A DNA stretch of 11,608 bases. Source: Euperipatoides rowelli (Eukaryota > Onychophora > Udeonychophora > Euonychophora > Peripatopsidae). How positions within the stretch are numbered: position 1 is the first letter of the stretch; every line of letters begins with the position of its first letter. The notes below the pieces were generated by a model that was not told the DNA's origin, made no database searches, and saw only the letters and a list, made by a program, of their open reading frames with translations. The DNA lies in NCBI GenBank assembly GCA_003024985.2, contig PXIH01S0005072.1; one strand, 5' to 3'. The position numbers and the translations under genes are program-made. Of this stretch, positions 1-8,094 are shown one piece after another.

Positions 1-1433
1 ATTATCTTTGATAGATTTCGTTTTATTAAAGGTACCATATTGATAACTTTTGATAAGCTCTATGGATGAGGGGAATAATCGTTTTTTTATTTTATTTCCG
101 GTTCCTGTTATTTACAAATTTATCCGCGGCTGAGCCATGATTGTGTTCGCATGCCTAAATCTGGCTGAGCCGTGGATAACAGTAACACCGAACACAAAAT
201 CCTTATCCATGGTTGATACGCGGTTCAAAAGCGGATGAAATTACTGTCCATGCGAATGGGGCCTAAAAATAAATCTATATATCCGTTATTCCATATATTT
301 TTCAGACCAATATCTCATCTACTCATTTAGTGTAGTCTGGTAGGATATGATACAAGTGGGGGAAAAAGATGGCTTCTACAGAATAAGAAACACGTGGATA
401 AGTTTGTAAGAGTTAGTCAATTTTAAATAGTTTTATCTATAAAAATTTCTCTTACAGTTTCTATCTGAAATGTCTTTCCTTTTAATGTTTGAAGTAGCAG
501 TCATAAGAATTTGATTACGAATTGTATATTTCACACATTGAAAAGCTTCCCCCTTCACAACTTTTACTCTTCTTTTTTAGGAAAAAAATCCCCACATTGT
601 TCATGCTTAGATTTTATTCCATCTTACTTCAATAAAATCTTGACATGTATGATATGTTGACTGTGAACATAATAATCTCACCCATCTTTAGTAAAAACTA
701 TTGTGTTGCTATAGCTACCAGTGTAAATAAAACTACGAGCAAGTTTATACAGCCAACTGCAAGATTTTAATTAAGTTTATTGATTCTGATATACAATACT
801 ATATGATAAATATTTAAGCAATCAATTTTATAATGTCATTTTCTTAAATTAATCTTTTTTACTTTCCAAATGTTAAGGAAAAGTAAATCTTTTTTTTTTA
901 AAAAAAAGAGAGTGGTTGTAATAATCTTTCCCCCATATTTAAGTAATTTTTACAATATGGATATATTATAAATCAATATTTAACTTACAAACTATTTCCA
1001 GAAGAAAGCTTAAAATTACAAATACTCCAAAATCAAAAATGAAACTATCAATGATATTGGAATAAATATTTTATTTTTTTTCTTCTCATATTGTGGTATT
1101 GTAGAAATAACTCTCTTATTTTATTAATGTCTACTAAACGCATTGCAGTATAGTTAGTTATGAGAACTTACAACAATGATCTGCTCACTTGATTGCTGAT
1201 GTTATTTAAGCAGTTTTTTTTTACCACATTATTGTTACTTTCATAATTTAACAATCAAAATTTAATTTAATATAGTTTCACAGGGAACACTTTATTGTAG
1301 ATAAATCTAGCATTCCACATTATTTTGGAAATTACATAATTTATAGGCACTTTGGCCATTCTATTAGATCTGGCGTTGAAATCATATCGACAAATGTTTT
1401 TTATTTGTTTATATATTTGTGCTTAAAGCTAAG
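1..1433. other. AT-rich non-coding stretch
   Basis: No open frame with protein-like composition is visible on either strand. The stretch is dominated by A/T runs and short simple-sequence patches. The only structured part is the inverted-repeat cluster at 110-262, listed separately. No promoter, splice-bounded exon or RNA gene could be supported here. Confidence 0.7.
110..262. repeat. cluster of short inverted repeats
   Basis: An 18-bp arm at 120-137 (TTATCCGCGGCTGAGCCA) is matched by its reverse complement at 162-179 with two mismatches, leaving a 24-base loop. Smaller inverted pairs lie around it: TTGTGTTCG at 141-149 against CGAACACAA at 188-196, and CGCATG near 148 against CATGCG near 251. 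The block is GC-richer than its surroundings. It may be the relic of a foldback or inverted-repeat transposon. No clear ends or target duplication were found. Confidence 0.5.
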
Positions 1434-1525
1434 TACACATGCTCATTCCTCAAATTAAGTTTTGGAATGACACTCCTGGATTGAAACTCCAGGATTGTTT
1501 TCGATTTTGTACACACGGTCATTCT
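1434..1525. repeat. left terminal module with internal stem-loops
   Basis: TCATTCC at 1442-1448 and GGAATGA at 1464-1470 form a small stem. They are followed by CCTGGA and TCCAGG around 1476-1494, separated by a seven-base loop. A second copy of the terminus, TACACACGGTCATTC, starts at 1510 in the same orientation as the first at 1434. The two direct copies suggest a partial duplication of the terminus rather than a simple single insertion. Confidence 0.45.
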
Positions 1526-1617
1526 ATTTCCTCATTCAGTCAAGCATAAAATTTTTCATGGGGCAGATTTTAATGAAGTAATTACGTAATTNTATTTTGC
1601 TACTATTTTTCCTAAAA

Positions 1618-1995
1618 ATGTCCCGACAACAGAGAATAGCTATAGCTATAATATTGATCGATGGATCAAACAAGTTTAAAGCACATAAAAAAAGGAATTG
1701 AGCAACTTTTTTTTATTTCTTTTCCGAATGCAATTTTATTTTTCACAAAGTCGACATTAAAATCCCTCATTTGCTTATTTGAATATTCTTTAGATTTAAC
1801 TTTCCATAAGCATGGATTGTTTTTATATAGTTGAATAAAATCTTTTAAAAATACAGAAGAATTAATAAAAACACGATTTTCCTAGCCATTTTCTTGTTAG
1901 ATTAATGCAAGTAAACAACAATGTGCAACTATTAAACAAACAAAAACTGTACTAGGGACAACCTCGCTGGACTATAGTCTGTTGTTGTCCGACAT
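1618..1995. mobile_element. possible nested inverted-repeat element
   Basis: The left end, ATGTCCCGACAACAGAG at 1618-1634, followed by AATAGCTATAG, resembles the reverse complement of the right end, which reads ATGTCGGACAACAACAGA and then CTATAG. The right end, 1955-1995, is itself a hairpin: GGACAAC at 1956-1962 pairs with GTTGTCC at 1984-1990 around ACTATAGT. The interior of roughly 330 bp is AT-rich and non-coding. The termini need gaps to align and no target duplication is clear, so this is a tentative call. Confidence 0.35.
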
Positions 1996-2081
1996 ATTTG
2001 TATTTCTATTTGTGCAAAAGTTTAGAAAGATGCTGCCCCCGAATCCTTCTTGTTAGCGCATGCGTATGGTCAACTTTTGTT

Positions 2082-2257
2082 TACACACGGTCAGTTTTGG
2101 ATTGTCATTCCTGGACTTAATTCCCGGATTTCTGACAGACTAGAAATCAATCATTCCAAAAATAACTGTCACGTTCCGGGAATGAAGGCCGTACGCACAT
2201 GAGGAAAATGTTTTGGAGCGTTCATTCCAAAACTTAATTCAGGAATGACCGTGTGTA
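2082..2257. mobile_element. short palindromic MITE-like element with CACACGGTCA ends
   Basis: The left end CACACGGTCA at 2084-2093 is the perfect inverse of TGACCGTGTG at 2246-2255. TA lies immediately outside each end, at 2082-2083 and 2256-2257. Inside, CATTCC and GGAATG blocks recur in both orientations, including GGGAATGAAGGCCGTACG near 2178-2195, which looks like a decayed internal copy of the right terminus. At about 176 bp this could be a self-contained MITE or the right arm of the larger 1434-2257 element. Confidence 0.55.
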
Positions 2258-3191
2258 ATAAGCTTAAAAGATTCAGATAAATATATACACAATGATTGTG
2301 TAAAGATTTTAAGAGCAATATCCTTGTGATAACACATACTTTAAGACACTAGTTAGTCACAAATCCAATGCGCTGGAGCAAGTTTTCTGATGGCGCTCTT
2401 TGTTCAAATGAAAATGTAATCATTAATTAAATTCCTTTGTCCTTGCTTTCTTCTATAACTCTATGAGCTCAACAATATAAATTACTAACTTAACGTGCCT
2501 GGCGTTGCCCGGGATTCTGATATTCATAAGTGGGACTATTAATAGAAAAATAATATATGGTTAAATTTATAGCAGTACTTTCCAAAGTGCAAATTGATGC
2601 TAATTTGATATAGTTTACCTTCACAAAAGTTTTGATATTTATTAAATGATTAATTGTGATAAATAGACCTGTCTATTGAATATTATTTTTAAATTATTTG
2701 GTATAAGCTGGTTATTTTAAATAACAATGGGAAATTATTCTCTTCTTCTGCCAAAGAAAATTAACAAACAGGGTGTCATCCCCTCTGTCACCTGACATTT
2801 TTCTAGGATCCAAGATGTTCCTTTTAATTTTCAATATAGACTCCCAGCTGCAGTTTATTTAAACATTTCTGTCTTAATTCTATTAGTTTTAAGGAAAATC
2901 ATTTAAAACATCTTATTAACAATATAATGTTGTCATTTGTCAAGAAAGATGACCTCATCTTTGTTCATTTTATTGTACAGCATGATAAAATAGATCAAAT
3001 TGTCACTTAAATCATTTGATTGTGCTCCACGCATATATTGCTATCATCCTTTTTAAAGTTTGATATAAGCGGCAGAGAGTAATTGATAGATGGCAGAAAA
3101 TAAAATTTAAAATAACTCATATTTAGAAATCCCTCTGTACTTTAAGAGAGATTTTACCGTAAAATATTTTAAGCAAATGACTTGCTTCTCT
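2258..3191. other. AT-rich non-coding stretch
   Basis: No gene-like frame or array is seen. The one GC-rich island is CGTGCCTGGCGTTGCCCGGG at about 2494-2513. It stands out from its AT-rich surroundings and may be a fragment of a dispersed repeat, but no boundaries could be set. Confidence 0.6.
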
Positions 3192-3224
3192 TTCTAAGAT
3201 GTTTTTTATTCTCACGGGAAATCA

Positions 3225-3330
3225 AATCAGCGTTAAGCTGAATGAAAAGATTCAACTCAAGTCAACCAACAGCAGATTGATCAGTACGGGAGTCATGGGC
3301 ATAACCATGTTCTCCACTCAGTTTTTATTT
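3225..3330 (+). repeat. single B-type repeat unit in copy 1
   Basis: AGCAGATTGATCAGTAC at 3271-3287 is identical to 10529-10545 in the copy 2 array. The order of landmarks is also the same: a hairpin TCAGC-GTTAA-GCTGA at 3227-3241, the GATTGATCAGTAC block, a CATG-rich segment, then CTCAGTTTTTAT. This B unit is more diverged than those of copy 2 and appears only once. Confidence 0.7.
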
Positions 3331-3344
3331 CATGAACAGCAGTG

Positions 3345-4279
3345 AACATGAAAGTTTTACGACTTTCACTGTTCTTTTAATTCAAAACTGCACTTAACGT
3401 TGACATGAGCATCTTTCAACATGAAGGTTTTACGACTTTCCCTTTTTTTAATTTAAAGCTGCACTTAACATTAACATGAGCAGAATTCAACATGAAGTGT
3501 TAACGATTTCCATGTTCTTTTAATTCAAAGCAGCACAACATTGACATAAGGAAAATTCAACATGTGGTGTTTACGACTTCTAGGTTATTTTAATTCAAAG
3601 TGACACTTAACATTGACATGAGCAGCATTCAACATGAAGTGTTTACGACTTTCACTGTTCTTTCAATTCAAAACTGTACTTAACATTGACATGAACAGCA
3701 TTAACATGAAGGTATTACAACTTCCACTTTTCTTTTAATTCAAAGCTGCATTTAACATTGACATGAGCAGCATTCAACATGAAGCGTTTATGACTTCCAC
3801 AGTTCTTCTAATTCAAAGCTGCACTTAACGTTGACATGAGCAGCTTTCAATATGAAGGTTTTATGACTTCCGCTGTTTTTTTAACTAAAAGTGTACTTAA
3901 CATTGACAAAGCAGCATTCAACATTAAGTCTTTACGACTTTCAATGTTCTTTTAATTCAAAGCTGTAGGCTACTTAACGTTGACTTGAGTAGCATTCAAC
4001 ATGAAGGTTTTTAGGACTTCCACTTTTCTTTTAATTCAAAGCTACACTTAACATTGACATGAGCAGCATTCAACTTGAATGTTTTACGACTTACACAGTT
4101 CTTTTAATTCAAAACTGCACTTAACGTTGACATGAGCAGCTTTCAACATGAAGGATTTACGACTTCCCCTTTTCTTTTAATTCCAAGCTGCACTTGAAGT
4201 TGACTTGAGCAGCATTCAACATTAAGGCTTTATGACTTTCAATGTTCTTTTAATTCAAAGTTGCATTTAGCGTTGACAT
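3345..4279 (+). repeat. A-type minisatellite array, 13 units of about 73 bp
   Basis: Units begin at AACATGAAG-like starts at 3345, 3418, 3489, 3559, 3631, 3703, 3776, 3849, 3920, 3998, 4072, 4145 and 4218. Spacing is 70-74 bp apart from one 78-bp unit (3920-3997), which carries a 5-bp insertion. Each unit reads roughly AACATGAAGG, TTTACGACTTTC, TGTTCTTTTAATTCAAAGC, TGCACTTAACGTTGACATG, AGCAGCATTC. Units are contiguous without variable spacers. Sequence variants recur every fourth unit, hinting at a higher-order period near 290-300 bp in the distal two thirds of the array. Confidence 0.95.
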
Positions 4280-4293
4280 TTCAAAAAATTTGT

Positions 4294-4323
4294 CATGGGG
4301 AAAAATGACTTATTTTGCCCATG
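4294..4323. repeat. hairpin in the tail of composite copy 1
   Basis: CATGGGGAAAAAT is followed after a short loop by TATTTTGCCCATG. Eleven of thirteen arm positions can pair. It lies directly after the last A unit and before the GGGTTAGCTC block shared with copy 2. In copy 2 the matching region (about 11246-11285) keeps the ATGGGAAAATG part but not a clean hairpin. A near-terminal hairpin would fit a Helitron-like 3' end; a CTRR terminus was not identified. Confidence 0.5.
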
Positions 4324-4345
4324 AAAGGGTTAGCTCTTTCCCATT

Positions 4346-5825
4346 TGTGAGAACTGCTGAAGAAAAAAACTAAGTCACCAGCCAATAATTTGCATGAATT
4401 TCCAATTGCTCAAACTACGAGTGAATTGTCATTGTGTGGTTTTCTTACTTTATCTTTATAATAAAGAAATTATCTTTAGGAGAATGAATATTTCAAGTTG
4501 AATAAAAATATTGATTATAATTTGTTAACAATAGAAATGGAAGAAAAGATCATTATTAATATTATAACTTCTATCATTCTCTGATACATAAATCATATTA
4601 TACTGTATTTATTACAGAAACATTGATAGACCAACATCAATGTTATAGCCATAAAGGTAAATAAGAAGGGAAAGCGTATAGTGCACATTGAGGAAAAATA
4701 AAATGAATAATTAATTTTAACTTTCTTTTTAATATACAAAAGTACACAACATTTTATTTATTAGCAAAGTTATTGTAATATAAGACAATTAATATACCAC
4801 TATTTTAGTTGCTTTTGAGAATCGATAAGCAGCTAAACATTTGGGAACAGACTTTTTTTTTGAAGATCTACTGTATATAGGCTACTTGGTGCATGCTCGA
4901 TTTTGCCCAATAAAGGTAAAAGACATAGTATCTATATGCAGTACCGTATATATAAATAAATACTGTATAGAATTGTCTTTAATAAGAAAAACAAGTTCAA
5001 TTTTCACTGCATCTAAAAGACTCATGAAGATAATAATAATAAAAAAAAAACTCCCTAAAGTGTAAGTCTATTCAAACAGTTTTTTTCTTTTCCAAAAATA
5101 TAATCCACGAGATAAAGCTCAGCAACATTAAAAATATTAAAGAAGTAAAAACCTTTTTCTGATTTAAAATTTATAAATAAACAGATATAACACGCAGTTA
5201 TCCCTCCCCCAATAAATCAATATGATATGAAAAATTCATTTTTTTTCCGTTTAAAAATACGCATTTTGAACATTTATTTCAGAAAACTTTGAAATGTCAA
5301 TTGGATACATTTTTTTTGGTTGTTGATTTGATTTTAATTTAAATTTCAAATTTTAATAATAAGCTCAAATTTAGAAAATGTGTATTCCAAAACAAAAGTG
5401 TCTTCAAATGAATTTTATAAAATTGATTAGCATTTATGTTAATTTAATTACAGATGAATAAATATTGTTTAACTTTTTTTTTTAATAAAATGGCTATATT
5501 GATTTTCTTTGGATTCTTGCACGACTGTAGAATGAATTAAGAAGACACTTATGGGAAGTGGAATTACTTTTATTTAAGAGATCATTCTTAAAAATCAAAG
5601 AAAATGGGAAACTTGTAAAAACTAATGAATTAAAGCGCCTAATAGTGGCAGACCGCTTCATCAAAGTTAAATCAAAGTAAAAGCTATTTTTTTTTTTTTA
5701 CAACTGCTTTATCAAATAATGTAAACCTCATAACTTCTTCTTTCTTTAAAAACGTAACAATTCTCTGAAAAGTTTCATTTAATGAAATAGATTTATTTTA
5801 CTTTTATGTTCCTCTGAGATTAAAA
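4346..5825. other. AT-rich non-coding stretch
   Basis: The stretch is dominated by A/T runs, including a 13-base T run at 5687-5699. The open frame at 4841-5065 on the plus strand reads as lysine- and isoleucine-rich low-complexity sequence with no recognisable domain, and is best explained as chance. TAGGCTAC occurs at 4878-4885 (see findings). Nothing else could be supported. Confidence 0.65.
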
Positions 5826-5860
5826 ATGGCCGCCTATTTCCAGAAGTGAATTATCGATAA

Positions 5861-5880
5861 AAAGTGTCTGAAAGTGTCTG
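5861..5880 (+). repeat. perfect 10-bp tandem duplication
   Basis: AAAGTGTCTG is repeated twice head to tail just inside the left end of the putative foldback element. It is too short for a functional claim. Confidence 0.8.
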
Positions 5881-6121
5881 GATTTCAGATTTAGCAATGT
5901 TATATTCAGTACAACCAATCAGATGTCGGCTTGCATTCTATTTGTTTTGGACATGCATACATTTTTTATTTTTGTAGGCTTACTGTTCCGGTTATTTTAA
6001 AATGGGTGATTTGGACCTTGAATTTTAGCGGAATGCAATTAATATTGGAGGTTAGTTTTGTAATTTAATTTAAATTAGGAATTATTTATTTTGGAGATAG
6101 GGTTAGCAAAATATTATGTGT

Positions 6122-6220
6122 AAGTGTATTTCACAAAAAGAGTACCCTAGGGTTATAGCATAGTTTATTTCACACCTAAGTGTATTTCACACACAGTTGG
6201 AGTTAGGGTCAGGGTAAGGG
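6122..6220 (+). repeat. dispersed repeat with TATTTCAC and AGTTGGAGTTAGGGT blocks, plus copy
   Basis: The stretch contains TATTTCAC-type blocks three times (near 6127, 6166 and 6183), then AGTTGGAGTTAGGGT at 6195-6209 and a degenerate GGGTNAGGG run. The order AGGGTT, GCATAG, TTATTTCAC, AGTTGGAGTTAGGGT is repeated in reverse complement at 7653-7734. The G-rich end resembles degenerate telomere-like TTAGGG, but it is too short and irregular to call telomeric. Confidence 0.65.
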
Positions 6221-6247
6221 TTTTAAGGTTGGTAATCTATTGAAATA

Positions 6248-6485
6248 TCAGATGTAATTTACCAATAAAAGATTTATTTTTAATTTTATCATATTGAATG
6301 TTTATTGATAAGTTTATTTTACAATAATAATTCAATTCTTTGAAATGCAAAATTTGTGTATTTCATTCATATACTAATTTCAAATTTCAAAGTATTGATT
6401 TGTTATTGTAAATAATACTTATCAGTATAATCATTCAATATGTTAAAATTAAGAATAAATCTATTTATCGTTACTTTGCGTCTGG
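6248..6485. repeat. long imperfect palindrome, arms of about 76 bp or more
   Basis: The left arm 6271-6346 starts GATTTATTTTTAATTTTATC and includes CATATTGAATG, TGATAAGT, TTTACAATAA and CTTTGAAAT. The right arm 6384-6461 reverse-complements the same landmarks in the same order. By hand the arms agree at roughly 85% of positions with one 2-base gap. Weaker pairing extends outward to about 6250 (CAGATGTAA) and 6482 (reverse complement CAGACGCAA). The central spacer is about 37 bases. The whole could fold into a long cruciform or, if transcribed, a long double-stranded hairpin. Confidence 0.9.
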
Positions 6486-6607
6486 CGTTGGCGGACATCT
6501 TGAATATCAGCGGGACACAAAAGTAAAATCTTCCCGATTTATGTTATAATTAGAAAATAAAGTAATGGATTATTTATAATATTGTTTCCCAAATGGTTTT
6601 ATGCATA

Positions 6608-7187
6608 CCTAACGTGACCATTTATTTTTTCCTCAAAACGGGACATCTAGTGATTTTGATTGTATATATTTGATAAGCTTTTTTTTGTGTTTATAGGGAC
6701 ATTTTGATAACCATTAATGGATACTTCACACTTGTAATACCGTATTATTAAAGATTGACAACTTTATATTAAATACCTATATTTTTGGGTGATCTCATTG
6801 TTAAAATGAAGTGTTCACGTACAAGAAATTTAAATTGACTACAATAACACACGTTGATAAAAAACAATAATCAATCATCAAGAAAGATGTGCAAGCTGTC
6901 TATGCATACTCACAACCAAGGAACGAGCAAGCTAGCTAGCAGGCTTCTGACCAACTTGCATGTGTGTGTGAGACTTATTGCACATGCCGTCATCGCCACA
7001 CTACTAGGCACTACCTTCTGATTTTTTTATTTTTTGGGCCTTTTTTTTTAAATTGTTACAGTGGGTTGCTCTCTTTCTGAAAACGGGACTTTTTGGTGTC
7101 CCAAAGCTGTGCTTAGGTCAACGGGATAGGCTACCTAAAAAAATGGGATGGTCCCAATCAAAATGGGACATATGGTTATGTTTGGCA
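6608..7187. mobile_element. putative inverted-repeat element with AAAAYGGGAC subterminal motifs
   Basis: Left AACGTGACCAT at 6611-6621 matches the reverse complement of the right end (7172-7182, AACATAACCAT) at 9 of 11 positions. Inside both ends lie AAAACGGGACAT-like motifs: 6635-6646, 7080-7090, 7140-7149 and 7160-7171. A GGTGTCCC/GGTCCC set appears in the other orientation around 7096 and 7150. Multiple short subterminal motifs next to terminal repeats are typical of hAT-type non-autonomous elements. The interior has no coding capacity. Part of it (from 6667) resembles 9543-9590 in the element further right. Confidence 0.4.
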
Positions 7188-7407
7188 AACCACTTGTGGT
7201 TCACAAAAGGGTCAGAAGAGGTGCTTTAATAAACCCAAAACAACTGACATAAAATTTACATTCTGAAAAATAAGAAAATATCATAGCCTGGTCTTGGTGT
7301 GAATTTTTAATTAAGCCCGATTTACATGTACAAGTATACTTGGATGAAGTAAACTTTGATGGTGTCTGTGTGCACACGCCACTTGGGCACTACTTGCATC
7401 ATGTAAA

Positions 7408-8094
7408 CTAGAGTTTCTTAACCTTTTTGAGTCATGATCCAGACTGGGGTAATAGTTTTGGTTTAGAGACTCAAATAGAATGACCAAGTACATACAACAC
7501 ATTCAATGTCTAGAAAATGTCTGACTTCTTTACAATGAAAAGAGCGCCTAGAAACTGGAAGGCCTAAGTCCCATTTGGGTCACATGATCAAGATGTATAA
7601 CAGCCTTATTTTTTTATTCACAGTCTTAGGACTGTAAATAAAAATAATTACTGTTACCCTATACCCTAACTCCAACTACATGTGAAATCCACTATGCCCA
7701 AACCCTATGATGATAATCTAGAGGTGAAATAATCATTTTTGACTGATTTTGATACAACTTCCGTCAACCTTTTCCATAATGACAAAAATACTTGCACAGA
7801 TGTTAAAAACATGGTAAATACAGAAGTGCTATCTGACAGTGTTGCCACATAGTGATAGATAAATAAAATGAGTAGAGAGTTGCCACAAGAAGTTTTAGCG
7901 AGTTCTAAATAATAAGAAACTGTCACATTTAAATCACAGTGGCTCGAGAGGTTTTTAAAATTAGTTTTGTATTTCTAATGCATCATATGGTATTATCTAT
8001 AAAAAATATTGTTTTTGTTAAAAATATTTCGCGACCCACAAAATATGCCAAGTGACCCAATTTTGGGTCACGACCCATAGGTTAAGAAATCCTG
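7408..8094. mobile_element. putative hAT-like non-autonomous element with TTTCTTAACC termini
   Basis: The left end (7408-7446) reads CTAGAGTTTCTTAACC and then a GAGTCATGATCCA segment. The reverse complement of the right end (8053-8094) reads CAGGATTTCTTAACC and then GGGTCGTGACCCA. This layout, a CAG-like start, TTCTTAACC, then a GGTCRYGACCC palindrome, is characteristic of a widespread hAT-type terminal repeat. The right end also holds TGACCCAATTTTGGGTCA at 8053-8070, a perfect 18-bp palindrome, and GCGACCCAC near 8030. No transposase and no convincing 8-bp duplication were found. The open frame at 7705-7926 on the minus strand lies inside and has no recognisable domain. Confidence 0.5.
7653..7734 (-). 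repeat. dispersed repeat, inverted copy of 6122-6220
   Basis: Read on the minus strand this gives TATTTCAC, AGGGTTTGGGCATAG, GGATTTCACATG, AGTTGGAGTTAGGGT and AGGGTAACAG. These are the same blocks in the same order as the plus copy at 6122-6220. It lies inside the hAT-like element at 7408-8094, so it may belong to a nested insertion. Confidence 0.65.

Larger units (their letters stand above)
1434..2257. mobile_element. degenerate TA-flanked inverted-repeat element (MITE-like), possibly nested
   Basis: The left end at 1434-1470 begins TACACATGCTCATTCC and reads on through AATTAAGTTTTGGAATGA. The reverse complement of the right end, 2221-2257, begins TACACACGGTCATTCC and continues with the same AATTAAGTTTTGGAATGA block. 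By hand about 33 of 37 positions agree. Both ends carry an outer TA, as expected for elements that target TA dinucleotides (Tc1/mariner-type MITEs), but the TA could also be part of the terminus. No transposase is encoded. Extra copies of the terminus at 1510-1525 and 2082-2110 show that the interior is rearranged or built from nested insertions. Confidence 0.5.
3192..4345 (+). repeat. composite tandem-repeat element, copy 1 (A-unit expanded)
   Basis: This is one of two same-orientation copies of an element built as leader, B unit, A unit, tail. Here the B unit (about 3225-3330) is single and the A unit is repeated 13 times (3345-4279). A tail hairpin and a GGGTTAGCTC block at 4327-4336 follow. 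The leader TTCTAAGATG at 3192 matches TTCTAGGATA at 10327 in copy 2. No protein is encoded; the A period of about 73 is not a multiple of three. The design resembles non-autonomous elements with internal tandem repeats (for example Helitron-derived or bivalve pearl-type elements), but that class assignment is inference. The strand is nominal. Confidence 0.75.
5826..6498. mobile_element. putative foldback/MITE element with ATGKCCGCC termini
   Basis: The left end 5826-5861 reads ATGGCCGCC, then CCAGA, then CGATAAA. The reverse complement of the right end 6464-6498 reads ATGTCCGCC, CCAGA and CGATAAA with nearly the same spacing. Between these blocks the match is poor. The right third contains the long near-palindrome at 6248-6485. 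No transposase is encoded and no target duplication was recognised. The outer boundary call is moderate to weak; the internal palindrome is secure. Confidence 0.4.

Noticed and set aside
162-233. Possible tRNA or SINE promoter (TGGCTGAGCCG with GGTTCAAAAGC)
   Set aside because: Box spacing of about 61 bases is too long without a plausible fold, and the first box is explained as one arm of the inverted repeat.
3345-4279. CRISPR-like appearance of the regular array
   Set aside because: Whole units repeat without unique spacers, units are diverged, and the setting is eukaryotic; this is a minisatellite.
4841-5065. 74-codon plus-strand open frame
   Set aside because: Low-complexity lysine/isoleucine-rich translation from A/T-rich DNA, no domain, no conserved features; expected by chance.
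6199-6220. Telomere-like TTAGGG run
   Set aside because: Only a few irregular GGGT/AGGG blocks; the same sequence recurs as part of a dispersed repeat at 7653-7734.
6881-6990. Inverted words ATGTGCAA and TTGCACAT with a GCTAGCTAGC core and a short TG run
   Set aside because: Arms are short and the intervening sequence pairs poorly; not distinguishable from chance.
7311-7502. 63-codon minus-strand open frame
   Set aside because: Spans the left boundary of the hAT-like element and has no recognisable motif.
7705-7926. 73-codon minus-strand open frame with a hydrophobic patch
   Set aside because: Lies inside a non-autonomous repeat and overlaps the dispersed repeat at 7653-7734; hydrophobicity alone is not evidence of a membrane protein.
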